Assembly (NCBI RefSeq): GCF_017309185.1
Contig: NZ_JAEKJZ010000005.1
Location: forward strand, 62,001-126,000
From: Roseibium aggregatum
GTDB lineage: Bacteria; Pseudomonadota; Alphaproteobacteria; Rhizobiales; Stappiaceae
Reading direction: 5' to 3'
Length of the DNA: 64,000 nucleotides
Positions 17,610 to 26,313 of the stretch are shown here, piece after piece. How positions within the stretch are numbered: the first letter of the stretch is position 1; each line of letters begins with the position of its first letter. The translations under genes were made by a program, and so were the position numbers. The notes beneath the pieces are model-generated. The model was not told where the DNA came from. It searched no databases and was given only the letters and a program-made list of their open reading frames with translations.

Positions 17610-17933
17610 ATGGCTTCAAATAACGACGCGTCCGGGCACTCGGTTCCATCGGACGACACGGGACCGCAGGGGCTCGTCTCCTACAGAAAAACGCAAGTTT
17701 ACTGCGAGACCACTCTTCCGGAAGGTTTCCGAAACAGACACTCCACAAAATCAGGGGTTTGGGGGGTGATCCATGTGCTGGAAGGCAGGCTCATCTATCG
17801 CTGTTGGGACAGCGGAGCGGAAACCGTGATCGTTCCAGGCCAACCGAAGCTGGTGCTGCCGCAAGCACCGCATTCCGTTTCACCGGATGGACAGGTCAGG
17901 TTTTTTGTCGAGTTCAAGAAAAGGAGCGCGTGA
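17610..17933 (+). CDS. DUF1971 (YeaR-like) cupin-fold protein
   Basis: 107 residues matching the DUF1971 family: YRKTQVYCETTLPEGFRNRHSTKSGVWGVIHVLEGRL, then LPQAPHSVSPDGQVRFFVEF. The E. coli relative YeaR is induced by nitrate and nitric oxide, and the family is a small cupin-like barrel of unknown biochemical role. It lies 27 bases after the methyltransferase and ahead of the AraC gene, in the same direction. Its presence ties this otherwise metal-uptake-like cluster to the nitrogen-oxide theme of the rest of the window. Confidence 0.8.
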   Translation: MASNNDASGHSVPSDDTGPQGLVSYRKTQVYCETTLPEGFRNRHSTKSGVWGVIHVLEGRLIYRCWDSGAETVIVPGQPKLVLPQAPHSVSPDGQVRFFVEFKKRSA

Positions 17934-18059
17934 TCTCATGCTTTTCTCTGACCGCCGGCGGCTGACAGGGAAACAGTATTTTATTGGCTTCCACCTGGAT
18001 ACCAAATATACCTGAAGAAGATACTCATATTATAAGCGCCGAAACGAAAAAGATGGCCT

Positions 18060-18947
18060 ATGAGCACTGCAGTGACGTCTGGTAGTCTGGAGCATCGGCT
18101 GTTCGCGTTGCGCGACAACGCCCGCCTTCTTCTGATCCATCCCGAGGCAAGTCCTGTCAAAAGATATGAGCTGGCCGATCCGGGCGTTTACATCTGCTGC
18201 AGTCTTGCCGGAAACGTTGGCCTGGAAATGGAGGCCCGAGGGACGCACCTGAGCGCGAAGCAGGTTCACTTGCTGCGCGGGCAAGCTGAAAACCGGAGGC
18301 GCACATTGACCTTCGGACAATCCGTGCTGGGTCTCGTGGCGCATATTTCCCATGACTGGTGCCAGGCCTGCCCACAGGGACCGACGTGTCCGATCGGGCT
18401 TTTTTTGTTGCACGGTCCGGACGCGCCCGTTGCGAGCCAGGAACCGAGCCATCAATCGCTCGAGTTCGATGCGTCTGCCGCCTGCATTTGCCAAAGCATC
18501 CTGCAGAGCTGTTCGACAAGCGCCGCCGACATCCTTCACCTGGAAATGGGTGTGCTGGAATTGCTCTCCTGGACCTACTCCCGAGGAAACCGGTTGCCGG
18601 GGACAAAAGAAAACAGAACCGGCCTTCCTCTTCGCAAGACGATCAAGATCCGCCAGGCGGCGGAACTGCTGCGGAGCAATCTGGACCGTTCGATAACGAT
18701 TACCGAATTGAGCAGGAAAGTCGGATTGAGCGAAAGCGATCTCAAACGCGGTTTCCGGCTCGTCTACGATACGACACCGGCGCGCTATTCTCGGAGCGTT
18801 CGGCTGGAAGCGGCGCGGGATCTGCTCAGGCACAGCTCCATGCCGATCGCCAGCATCTCCATCGATGTCGGGTTCTCCAACCCCAGTCAGTTTTCCAGGG
18901 CGTTTCGCCTGCAGTTCGGATGCAATCCCTCCGACATCCGGGCGTAG
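18060..18947 (+). CDS. AraC-family transcriptional regulator with cysteine-rich sensor half
   Basis: 295 residues. The C-terminal part (about 195-295) holds the two AraC helix-turn-helix units (SITITELSRKVGLSESDLKRGF and MPIASISIDVGFSNPSQFSRAF). The N-terminal half is not a normal sugar-binding cupin. It carries eight cysteines at 46, 47, 101, 104, 110, 142, 144 and 151, including HDWCQACPQGPTC. That layout suggests binding of a metal, an Fe-S cluster or NO, but this is inference. It lies 126 bases after DUF1971 and likely controls the TonB receptor, as PchR-type AraC proteins do. Terminator at 18991. Confidence 0.8.
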   Translation: MSTAVTSGSLEHRLFALRDNARLLLIHPEASPVKRYELADPGVYICCSLAGNVGLEMEARGTHLSAKQVHLLRGQAENRRRTLTFGQSVLGLVAHISHDWCQACPQGPTCPIGLFLLHGPDAPVASQEPSHQSLEFDASAACICQSILQSCSTSAADILHLEMGVLELLSWTYSRGNRLPGTKENRTGLPLRKTIKIRQAAELLRSNLDRSITITELSRKVGLSESDLKRGFRLVYDTTPARYSRSVRLEAARDLLRHSSMPIASISIDVGFSNPSQFSRAFRLQFGCNPSDIRA

Positions 18948-18990
18948 GGCGATGGTGTGCAGGTCTCACCCGCGGTCTGGCAGCCGGAAA

Positions 18991-19028
18991 CGGGAAAGGC
19001 GCGGCTCCACCGGACCGCGCCTTTCCCG
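18991..19028. terminator. Bidirectional terminator-like hairpin
   Basis: CGGGAAAGGCGCGG at 18991-19004 pairs perfectly with 19015-19028 (14-bp stem, 10-base loop). It lies between the converging AraC and cytochrome c genes. The plus-strand side is followed by TCCTTGTCCTTCC, a weak T-tract. Confidence 0.75.
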
Positions 19029-19051
19029 TCCTTGTCCTTCCGGCATCGGGG

Positions 19052-19435
19052 TTACTGAAATGTCTTCAGATAGGCGATGATGTTGGCAACGTCTTCGTCC
19101 TTGCGCAGGCCGGCAAATGACATTTTTGTTTTGGGAACGACGCTCTTCGGCTTGGTCAGATAGGCTGCCAGCGATTCTTCGTCCCAGACCAGACCGCCTT
19201 CAGCAGTCTCGATCATGCTTTTTGAGTATTTGAAACCTTCGATCTGACCGGCCGGTGCGCCGACGATGCCGTTGAGCGACGGACCTACCTTGTTCTTCGC
19301 ACCCTCGCCCACCGCATGGCAGGCCTTGCATTTCTTGAAGACCTTTTCTCCCGCGGCGGCATCGCCGTCGGCAAATGCCGGCGTGCTCAATGCCAGAGGG
19401 ATGACGGCCGAAAGGCAAACAAGTAATTTTTTCAT
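19052..19435 (-). CDS. Small class I cytochrome c (c552/c2-like)
   Basis: 127 residues. The signal peptide MKKLLVCLSAVIPLALSTPAFA precedes one domain with CKACH heme attachment (about residues 36-40), GPSLNGIVG, and the methionine ligand in KTKMSFAGL near 107. It should carry electrons in the periplasm, for example to NirS, NorC or NosZ from the bc1 complex. The nearest promoter-like feature is the FNR box at 19810, 375 bases upstream across repeat copy A, so it may be a denitrification-induced cytochrome. The gene is a single unit ending at the hairpin. Confidence 0.85.
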   Translation of the reverse strand: MKKLLVCLSAVIPLALSTPAFADGDAAAGEKVFKKCKACHAVGEGAKNKVGPSLNGIVGAPAGQIEGFKYSKSMIETAEGGLVWDEESLAAYLTKPKSVVPKTKMSFAGLRKDEDVANIIAYLKTFQ

Positions 19436-19621
19436 GACTGTTCCTCTTCACCAGAATTACCGCACTCCCGCGTTCGGACCGGAATGCATGCCTCGGCGCG
19501 AGTCCGGAGGAAATCGGGACCGGACGGGCCAGCCCATCCGCTGCTGGCCCGTCCGCTGGTTTCGGCCGCTTTCCGTGGCCTCGTTCAAGACCCGGCCGAA
19601 AAATTCGATCAAACCCCTTGC

Positions 19622-19783
19622 CTGGGGTCCGGCCCGGCAAAAATTCAGTGCTCAAGCGCCGATCCGGCAAAGGAGAGCGAGGAAAAGCCCGCGAGACCGC
19701 GTCGAGCATGGTCCAAGGGCTTTGACGCGGCTCTCCACCGGTCGATCGACCTGAAACTGGGTTTTATGGGCCCGTACCCCTAG
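19622..19783 (-). repeat. Intergenic repeat, copy A (short form), terminal inverted repeats
   Basis: About 162 bases. Read on the minus strand it starts CTAGGGGTACGGGCCCATAA and ends in an imperfect inverted copy of the same about 35-base end. Its body (GCGTCAAAGCCCTTGG, CTCGCTCTCCTTTGCCGGAT) matches copy B at 53821-54089, except that B has an extra hairpin of roughly 105 bases. It lies between an FNR-type box (19810) and the cytochrome c gene, in the gene's direction. I cannot name the family; MITE-like or a structured leader are both possible. Confidence 0.75.
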
Positions 19784-19809
19784 AAAGCCGGTGATTGCCT
19801 GCCGTCTCC

Positions 19810-19823
19810 TTGACATCCGTCAA
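19810..19823. promoter_or_regulatory. FNR/NNR-type box
   Basis: TTGACATCCGTCAA, a perfect palindromic TTGAC-N4-GTCAA. It could drive cytochrome c to the left (predicted start near 19775, long leader with repeat copy A) or the Dnr-type regulator to the right (leader about 200 bases). Confidence 0.85.
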
Positions 19824-20055
19824 GCAATCGAAACCCCTGTTGCTTTTGGTTGCGAGCGGAAGACCGGCAGTTCGCGCCTGCGAACTGAACCATGATCGCC
19901 GGGGCGGGTCCATCGTGCCGAAATGAATATCTTCCATCGCCGGATTGAGCTAGGACCGACACGAAAATCTGCACGGGTGACCGGACGCGCCTATCGTGTA
20001 AAATGACAATGCACCTCTCGCTCGAACCGGGGAGAGGACTGGGGGATGAGAGGGT

Positions 20056-20757
20056 ATGCCGAACGAGCGCCAGAAGAAGATTGCCCAGAACTCGCTGCTG
20101 CTGAAGAGCTTTCCGGAAGAGATCCGGGACATGGTGCTCAGCATGTCGAGCTGGCGGGACTACGACAGGGGAGAAACACTCTTCCTGCAGGGCGAGACAG
20201 CGCAAGCAATTCACATTGTCATGGATGGCTGGGTCAAGCTTTACAGGATTTCTCCGAATGGCGGCGAAGCCATCGTGAACGTGTTCGCCAAGGGCGAAAG
20301 CTTCGGCGAAGCGGTCGCGTTCCGGAGTCTCGCCTATCCGGTTTCCGCCGAGGCCGTGACCTCTTGCGAGGTCATGCGGATCCCGAGCAGCGCCCTTCTG
20401 GAAGCCATGCGCAAGGATCCGGAGATCGCCGTTTCCATGATCGCATCCACATTTGCGCATCTCCATTCGCTCGTTTCTCAGCTGGAACAGCTCAAGGCGC
20501 ATACCGGGCCGCAGCGGGTTGCGGAATTCCTTCTGGAATTGTGTGAGCGTGAGACCGGTTCCTGTGTCGTGACACTGCCTTACGACAAGTTCCTGATAGC
20601 CGGTCGTTTGGGCATGAAGCCTGAAAGCCTGTCGCGCTCCTTCGCGCGGCTCAAGGTCGCCGGCGTGCGCATCAACCGCAATCACGCGGAAATCGAGGAT
20701 GTCGAACGGCTGCGTGCCTATTCGGAGGAAGATCCCGTGGAGGCCTGGCACAAGTGA
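20056..20757 (+). CDS. Crp/Fnr-family regulator of denitrification (Dnr/NnrR type)
   Basis: 233 residues. A cNMP-like sensor domain (about 30-125; GETLFLQGETAQAIHIVMDGWVKL) is followed by a dimer helix and a winged helix-turn-helix (FLIAGRLGMKPESLSRSFARL) whose E-S-x-S-R reads TTGAC/TTGAT-type half-sites. It lacks the N-terminal cysteine cluster of O2-sensing FNR, so it fits the NO-responsive Dnr/NnrR branch, which binds heme. It is the only Crp/Fnr protein in the window and the likely activator at the eight FNR-type boxes. The box at 19810 may give autoregulation. Its stop overlaps the next gene by 4 bases. Confidence 0.85.
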   Translation: MPNERQKKIAQNSLLLKSFPEEIRDMVLSMSSWRDYDRGETLFLQGETAQAIHIVMDGWVKLYRISPNGGEAIVNVFAKGESFGEAVAFRSLAYPVSAEAVTSCEVMRIPSSALLEAMRKDPEIAVSMIASTFAHLHSLVSQLEQLKAHTGPQRVAEFLLELCERETGSCVVTLPYDKFLIAGRLGMKPESLSRSFARLKVAGVRINRNHAEIEDVERLRAYSEEDPVEAWHK

Positions 20758-21320
20758 CGACCGACAGACTTGCCACCGTGCTTGCGGCGATCGATGCCGC
20801 GAATGCCGCAGATCCCAATCGGGAGGACGGTCAGCCGGCAGCCCTGCTTTACGGCCAGCGAATGAGCGCCGAGCTCGATCGCTTGTTTCCGGACGCGCCG
20901 GATTCCCTCAAGGCTGCGGCCAGAGGCCAGCATATCGAACGCTGGACCAGATCGAGGCAATCTTATCCGGCCGGCAAGACCGGATACCATTCCTGGCGCC
21001 GCGACCTTGCGCAACATCACGCGTCGCGTGTCGGCACCCTGATGACGAATGCGGGTTATCCCGAGGAAGATGTTCAGGCGGCGGCCAGAATGCTGCGCAA
21101 GGAGGGTATCAAGCGTCACGCGGACGTTCAGGCCCTTGAAGACGTGATCTGCTTTGTCTTTCTGAAATGGTATTTCGCTCCCTTCGCCGTCAAACACCCG
21201 GCTGAAAAGGTGCGCGACATTGTTTCCAAGACAGCGCGAAAAATGTCGCCGGAGGCACGACAGCGGGTTTTGCGCGAGTTCGATCTCCCGCCGGAGCTCG
21301 CGGCCGCCTTTACCGGGTGA
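20754..21320 (+). CDS. DUF4202 family protein
   Basis: 188 residues resembling DUF4202: LAAIDAANAADPN near the start, the conserved QHIERWTRSRQSYPAGKTGYHSWRRDL at about 60-86, and an alpha-helical second half with ALEDVICFVFLKWYF. The family is of unknown function and is often met beside nitrate and nitrite genes. The GTG start overlaps the regulator's TGA (GTGA), so the two are translationally coupled. It converges with norF, overlapping it by 11 bases. His and Glu in the conserved segment could bind a metal, but that is inference. Confidence 0.78.
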   Translation: MTTDRLATVLAAIDAANAADPNREDGQPAALLYGQRMSAELDRLFPDAPDSLKAAARGQHIERWTRSRQSYPAGKTGYHSWRRDLAQHHASRVGTLMTNAGYPEEDVQAAARMLRKEGIKRHADVQALEDVICFVFLKWYFAPFAVKHPAEKVRDIVSKTARKMSPEARQRVLREFDLPPELAAAFTG

Positions 21321-21582
21321 GTTCGGGAACGAGAAAAAGCCCGAGCAGCAGCAGGCAATAGAACCCGAGAACCCAGTTGAACCCGGCCAGCCAGCCGGGA
21401 GCCTGCCAAAGGCCTAGATACCGGGCAAGAACGATCCGCGCCTTGACCCAGGCAAAAAGCAGGATGACAGCACCGGAAAGGCTACCGCCGACGCCTGTCC
21501 CGGTGGTGGAGGCCACCATCACGGAGGCTGCGCTCAGGATCGAGAGCGCCACCCAGGCGCGTGTCGTGGCATCGTGGATCAT
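21310..21582 (-). CDS. norF: Nitric oxide reductase accessory protein NorF-like
   Basis: 90 residues with three hydrophobic helices (ALSILSAASVMVAS, SLSGAVILLFAWVKARIVLARYLG, WVLGFYCLLLLGLFLV), matching the small COX4_pro/NorF membrane protein found at the end of nor operons. In Paracoccus norEF products help full NO reductase activity but are not part of the purified enzyme. Six bases separate it from norE, and it closes norCBQDEF. The start is ATG 21582. Sequence conservation in this family is low, so the call rests on length, topology and position. Confidence 0.78.
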   Translation of the reverse strand: MIHDATTRAWVALSILSAASVMVASTTGTGVGGSLSGAVILLFAWVKARIVLARYLGLWQAPGWLAGFNWVLGFYCLLLLGLFLVPELTR

Positions 21583-21588
21583 CAGAGC

Positions 21589-22155
21589 TTACCCCAGCAG
21601 GTAAATGACCGGAAAAAGAAGCAGCCAGACAAGATCGACCATGTGCCAGAAGGCCGTTCCCGTCTCCATGTTGCGCGGATCGTCCTTCCAGGCAACCAGG
21701 CCGAGAATGACCATGCCGGCAATGACATGGGCGGCGTGAAATCCGGTCAGAAGGTAGTAGAAGGTGAAGAAGGGGTGGGTCTCGGTGGTAATGCCCTCTC
21801 CGGCCTTTTCGACATATTCGACGAGCTTGAGCGCCATGAAAACCGCACCGAGCCCTGCCGCTCCGGCCAGATGCCAGCGCGCGGCGGATCTGCGGCTCCG
21901 GAGCCGCAGGTTCAGCGCGCGCGCCGCCAGGAAGCCGCTCGTGATCAGGATGAAGGTGTTGATGCCGGCAAAGGCCGGCGAAAGGCTTGCCCGTGCGGCA
22001 GCGAACCCTGACGGGTCGGTGATCCTGACCGCAAGGAAAGCGGCGAGCCCTGCGCCGAATACCAGCAGCTCGCTGACGATCAGGACCCACATCATGAGAT
22101 CGCCGGGCAAGCTGTCCAGGGGGGAGGACTGTTCGACGGCGGGTCTTTCGTCCAA
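21589..22155 (-). CDS. norE: Cytochrome c oxidase subunit III-like protein NorE
   Basis: 188 residues and about five transmembrane helices of the cytochrome oxidase subunit III family (MMWVLIVSELLVFGAGLAAF, then YYLLTGFHAAHVIAGM and FWHMVDLVWLLLFPVIYLLG). NorE lacks catalytic residues and is thought to aid assembly or stability of the NorCB complex. The start is probably TTG 22155, placed five bases after GGAGG in the end of norD. A second TTG at 22167 lies inside norD and has no such site. It is coupled to norD and norF. Confidence 0.82.
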   Translation of the reverse strand: MDERPAVEQSSPLDSLPGDLMMWVLIVSELLVFGAGLAAFLAVRITDPSGFAAARASLSPAFAGINTFILITSGFLAARALNLRLRSRRSAARWHLAGAAGLGAVFMALKLVEYVEKAGEGITTETHPFFTFYYLLTGFHAAHVIAGMVILGLVAWKDDPRNMETGTAFWHMVDLVWLLLFPVIYLLG

Positions 22156-22156
22156 C

Positions 22157-24094
22157 CTAACCTCCAACGAGCTGACGGTAGATTTGCGGCAGGGCCTGGG
22201 TCAGACGGTCGGGATGGGGAATGACCGCAAAACCGCCCTGCCCGAACAGGCGCGGAAACCAGGACTTGGCCTGTTTGTCGATCGTCACGCCAAAGACCGA
22301 CTGGCCCGCGCGCCGCGCTTCCCGGATCGCCATCCGCGTATCCTCGATCCCGTGACGTCCCTCGTAATGGTCGAGATCGTTCGGTTTGCCGTCGGTGATC
22401 ACCAGGAGCAGCTTGCGCTTGCGCGATTGTTCGGCGAGCGAACCGCTGGCATGCCGGAGTGCGGCTCCCAGGCGCGTGTAAAATCCGGGTTTCAGACTGC
22501 TGATCCTGTGCTCGATCCGCTCGCTCATCGGTTCGTCGAACCGCTTGCAGCTTTGCAGATAGACCCGCTGACGCTTCAACGAGGAAAAAGCGGAAATGGC
22601 GAAGTCGTCCCCGCAGTCGGTCAATCCCCATGCAAGCGCGGTCAGCGCTTCACGTTCGATCTCGATCACCGCGCGTCCGCCGACATCGCTTTCCGTCGAA
22701 CGCGAGACGTCGAGCAGGATCGATACCGCCAGATCGCGCGCCTCGGGCCGGCTCTGCAGCCAGATCCTGTCCTGTCCCGACCCGCTCGCCATGCGTTCCA
22801 CCTCGGAGCGGACGACCGTTTCCAGATCGAGCCGGTCTCCCTCCAGGTGGCCGCGCGTCGTTACCCGGCCGGGCCTGAGCGCCTCGAACTGCTTGCGCAC
22901 GGCGCGGATCCGGCGCGCCGCTTGCCGGTCGCGGACGCTCGTTCCCACTTGCGGGTCGGGTTCGGCGACGCTCGTCAGGACACAGACGTGATCGGGCAGA
23001 TACTGTCCGCTGCGCACATCCCACTCCGGATAAAGCACCTTGCCCGAAAGCCGCTCCCTGTCGACGTCCTCGGGCGACAGGTCCAGATGCAGTTTCAGCC
23101 GCGTCGCGGGGGCCTTCGAGATCTGGCCGAGCCCGATCTCTTCCTGGTCCTCGGCCGCCTTCCTGGCATTGTCGTTGTCGTCGTCCTCGACCCGGCGATT
23201 GAGGTTGAGGAATTCCGCCCAACTGAGAATGGCCTCGAACTTGTGCAGGATCAGGCTGTCCTTGCGCTCCGCCTGGTCGGCCTTGCGCCGGCGCGCGCGG
23301 ACGGTCTTGCCGCCGGCTTCTTCCGACGTGCCGGCCGTCTCGCGGGTCTCGACTTCGTCTGCGCTGGAAAAGACCACCTCGCGAAGGTCCGGCCAGAGGG
23401 GAACGGGTCGGAAGGGGCGGTAGCCACGCGGAGCGCGGATAGTCCCCAGATCGCCGGTTTCGACCTGTGAATTCATGTCCAGGACATCGCGGGGAAGGGG
23501 AGACGGGTCTCCCAGCATGTGGCGCACGAGCTTTTCGACCGCACCCTCGACCGGAGGAAGCGTCGCCGGCGGTCTTTGCGCGAGCGCCTGTTGCCGGAGT
23601 TCGGCATAAAGGCCGCGCAGGCCGGGCGCATTCTCCAGAGTGTGCCGGACCATGCGCGAGATCTGGAAAAGGGCAGCCAGGTCGGCACGAAGCGGGTCGT
23701 CCTCCCGTGTATGGCGTGGGGCGCCGGCGGCGAGGGCCGTCAGCCAGATATAGAGCGCCGCATTGGCCTCCCGCGTGGAAAACACGGCCAGAGTGGCGGG
23801 CAGGCGAAGGATCTCTCCGTCGAAGCTGGCCCGCGCCACGGTCTCGTTCTCGGTTCCGAGCCGCCTCAGGAAACCGAGGCGGTGATGCGAGACCTCCATG
23901 GAGACCGGACGGAGCTCCACGCTGTGAGCCCCTCCCAGTCCCCGGAAGAAAACAGCAAGCCGCCCGCCGACCTCATCGAGGCCGACCGCGGCTCCGTGAT
24001 GCACCTCCGGCGCATCCAGGCGGCTTGCAAAAGTGTGCCACAGTTTCCCGACTGTTTCCTCGGGTTCCCATGGCTCAAAGTCGATCCTGCCCAT
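22157..24094 (-). CDS. norD: NorD, von Willebrand factor A-domain activation protein
   Basis: 645 residues. The last 220 residues are a von Willebrand A domain with the MIDAS start VSILLDVSRSTESD and later LLVITDGKPNDLDHYEG. The middle is charged. With NorQ it forms an AAA/MIDAS pair believed to insert the non-heme iron into NorB. ATG 24094 was chosen; an in-frame TTG at 24127 lies inside norQ. The stop precedes norE by one base, with the norE ribosome site inside its last codons. Fourth gene of norCBQDEF. Confidence 0.88.
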   Translation of the reverse strand: MGRIDFEPWEPEETVGKLWHTFASRLDAPEVHHGAAVGLDEVGGRLAVFFRGLGGAHSVELRPVSMEVSHHRLGFLRRLGTENETVARASFDGEILRLPATLAVFSTREANAALYIWLTALAAGAPRHTREDDPLRADLAALFQISRMVRHTLENAPGLRGLYAELRQQALAQRPPATLPPVEGAVEKLVRHMLGDPSPLPRDVLDMNSQVETGDLGTIRAPRGYRPFRPVPLWPDLREVVFSSADEVETRETAGTSEEAGGKTVRARRRKADQAERKDSLILHKFEAILSWAEFLNLNRRVEDDDNDNARKAAEDQEEIGLGQISKAPATRLKLHLDLSPEDVDRERLSGKVLYPEWDVRSGQYLPDHVCVLTSVAEPDPQVGTSVRDRQAARRIRAVRKQFEALRPGRVTTRGHLEGDRLDLETVVRSEVERMASGSGQDRIWLQSRPEARDLAVSILLDVSRSTESDVGGRAVIEIEREALTALAWGLTDCGDDFAISAFSSLKRQRVYLQSCKRFDEPMSERIEHRISSLKPGFYTRLGAALRHASGSLAEQSRKRKLLLVITDGKPNDLDHYEGRHGIEDTRMAIREARRAGQSVFGVTIDKQAKSWFPRLFGQGGFAVIPHPDRLTQALPQIYRQLVGG

Positions 24095-24104
24095 CGGTCT
24101 GGCC

Positions 24105-24923
24105 TCACCCAAACACGGCCGTGACAAGATCCAGGAGCCCGCGTTTCACATCCTCGTCATCCGTCAGCGGTTCTATCATCGCGGCCAGAACCGCCCTTTC
24201 AACCGGCATGCCCTGCGCGATCAATGTGGCGGCATAGACAACGAGACGGGTGGAAACACCCTCCTCGAGGTCCTGCCCCTTCAATGCGCGCAGCTTTCCT
24301 GCAAGCCGGACGAGGGAACTGACCCGGTCGCGCTCGAGACCGCTTTCCTGTGCCACAACTTCGGTTTCGAGGTCAGGCGGTGGAAAATCGAACTCGAGCG
24401 AGATGAACCGCTGGCGGGTCGAGGGTTTGAGTGTCTTGAGGATATTCTGGTATCCGGGATTATAGGAGGCGACCAGCATGAAACCCGGAGCGGCGGCAAG
24501 TTCCTCGCCGGTCCGGTCGATCGGCAGTGTCCTGCGGTCGTCGGTCAATGGGTGCAGCACGACGGTCACGTCCTTGCGCGCCTCGACGACTTCGTCGAGA
24601 TAGCAGATCGCGCCTTCCCGCGCCGCCCGCGTCAAGGGCCCATCGACCCAGATTGTTTCCCCGCCCTTCAGAAGGTACCGGCCGATCAGGTCGGCCGCGG
24701 CGAGGTCGTCATGACAGGCAACCGTATAAAGTTTTCGGCCGAGCCTTTGGGCCATATGGGCGACGAAGCGGGTCTTGCCGCACCCTGTCGGTCCCTTGAG
24801 CAGGACCGGCAGGCCGTTCCGGTGAGCGGCCTCGAAGACGTCGCACTCATCGCCCTGGTTCAGGTAGAAAGGGGCGTCAGCCGCCCCTCTCGCCAGGGAT
24901 ACACTACCTTCCATTTCGCTCAC
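24105..24923 (-). CDS. norQ: NorQ, MoxR-type AAA ATPase
   Basis: 272 residues. Walker A is LLKGPTGCGKT at about 42-52, Walker B is AICYLDEVVEA, and sensor 1 lies in FMLVASYNPGYQN; this is the CbbQ/NirQ/NorQ family. With NorD it drives ATP-dependent maturation of NO reductase. The GTG at 24923 overlaps the norB stop (GTGA); ATG 24914, nine bases later, is the other possible start. The 3' end runs past the norD ATG by 10 bases before its own start region is complete on that strand, so the genes are tightly coupled. Confidence 0.88.
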   Translation of the reverse strand: MSEMEGSVSLARGAADAPFYLNQGDECDVFEAAHRNGLPVLLKGPTGCGKTRFVAHMAQRLGRKLYTVACHDDLAAADLIGRYLLKGGETIWVDGPLTRAAREGAICYLDEVVEARKDVTVVLHPLTDDRRTLPIDRTGEELAAAPGFMLVASYNPGYQNILKTLKPSTRQRFISLEFDFPPPDLETEVVAQESGLERDRVSSLVRLAGKLRALKGQDLEEGVSTRLVVYAATLIAQGMPVERAVLAAMIEPLTDDEDVKRGLLDLVTAVFG

Positions 24924-26290
24924 TCCGCTGGTGTTCCGACGGCATCGCCCGATTGAATGACTTCACGCCGGGGCACCGCGATCGCATAGATGAACAGGAA
25001 AGCTCCAAGCACGAAGGCCGCGCCCGCGCCGAAGCGCATCCAGTAGAACACGAGCAGCTGATCCTGAACGTCCATGTAGTATTCCCCCATGACCCGCTGC
25101 AGGTGCGTTTGCACGGTTCCGGCGAATGTCAGGACGAAGGTCATGAACGCCATGCCGCCCGACATCAGCCAGAAGGAGGCCATGTTGAGAACCTGGTTGT
25201 ACGGATCGCGACCGCGCAGGATCGGCATGGCGTAGGTGATGATCGCCAGGTTCAGCGACACATAGGCGCCGAAGAAGGCCAGGTGACCGTGGGCCGCGGT
25301 AATCTGGGTGCCGTGGGTGTAATAGTTCACACCGTGCAGGGTGTGCAGGAACCCCCAGACGCCGGCACCGAAGAAGGCAAGCGTCGCGCAGCCGAGCGAC
25401 CACAGCAGTGCCGCGTTGTTCGGATGGTTGCGCCGGCCTTTCCAGACCATGACGAAGGCAAAGGCCATCATCGCGAAGAACGGTACGACTTCCAGCGAGG
25501 AGAAGATCGATCCGATCCACTGCCAGTAACCGGGAGTCCCGATCCAGTAGTAGTGGTGTCCGGTGCCGAGGATACCCGAGAAGAGAGCCGCCGCGACGAT
25601 GACATATAGCCATTTTTCGACGACCTCCCGGTCCACCCCCGTGAGCTTCAGCATCAGATACGCCAGAACGGACGCCATGATCAGTTCCCAGACACCCTCG
25701 ACCCACAGGTGGACGATGTTCCACCAATACTGCTTGTCCAGGGCCAGGTTCGAGGGATTGTAGAAACTGAACAGGAACAGAAGCGCCAGCCCCCACAATC
25801 CCAGCAGCAGAATGTTGGTGATCGCGGTCTTCTTGCCTTTCAGAACCGTCATGGTGACGTTGTAAAGGAAGATGAGGGCCGCCACGACGATACCGGCCTT
25901 GACCCATTTGGGTTGTTCGATGAACTCGCGTCCCTCACGACCGAGCAGCCAATTGCCTTCGAACAGGTTGAAGACATAGGTCAGGACCACGCCAAGCGTG
26001 CCGACGACCAGAATGATGAGTTGCAGGTAGGCAAGTTTCGTGGAGTGGATTTCCCGTTCGGCTTCCTCCGGGATCAGAAAATAGGCCGATCCCATGAAAC
26101 CGAGCAGCAGCCAGACGATCAGGCTGTTGGTGTGGAGCATTCGGACAATGTTGAACGGCAGGATTTCGGAGAGGAAGTTGGGCGAGACGTAGATCCACCC
26201 CGCCAGCAGTCCTCCGAGCACCTGGACGGCGAACAGCCCCAGCGCGACTGCGAAATACGCCAGGGCGACCTTCTGCGATTGATATTTCAT
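24920..26290 (-). CDS. norB: Nitric oxide reductase large subunit NorB (cytochrome b)
   Basis: 456 residues and 12 transmembrane helices. It reduces 2 NO to N2O at a heme b3/non-heme iron centre, taking electrons from NorC. Family hallmarks include NSLIVWLLLGFMGSAYFLIPEEAE, the HLWVEGVWE segment with an iron ligand and the conserved glutamate, GTGHHYYWIGTP with paired histidines, and HGHLAFFGAY. ATG 26290 follows AAGGATACCGCT; a TTG at 26305 was rejected. It is the usual partner of norC, 23 bases upstream. No quinol-oxidase extension is present, so it is the cytochrome c-dependent cNor type. Confidence 0.95.
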   Translation of the reverse strand: MKYQSQKVALAYFAVALGLFAVQVLGGLLAGWIYVSPNFLSEILPFNIVRMLHTNSLIVWLLLGFMGSAYFLIPEEAEREIHSTKLAYLQLIILVVGTLGVVLTYVFNLFEGNWLLGREGREFIEQPKWVKAGIVVAALIFLYNVTMTVLKGKKTAITNILLLGLWGLALLFLFSFYNPSNLALDKQYWWNIVHLWVEGVWELIMASVLAYLMLKLTGVDREVVEKWLYVIVAAALFSGILGTGHHYYWIGTPGYWQWIGSIFSSLEVVPFFAMMAFAFVMVWKGRRNHPNNAALLWSLGCATLAFFGAGVWGFLHTLHGVNYYTHGTQITAAHGHLAFFGAYVSLNLAIITYAMPILRGRDPYNQVLNMASFWLMSGGMAFMTFVLTFAGTVQTHLQRVMGEYYMDVQDQLLVFYWMRFGAGAAFVLGAFLFIYAIAVPRREVIQSGDAVGTPAE

Positions 26291-26313
26291 AGCGGTATCC
26301 TTCAACGTTCAAA

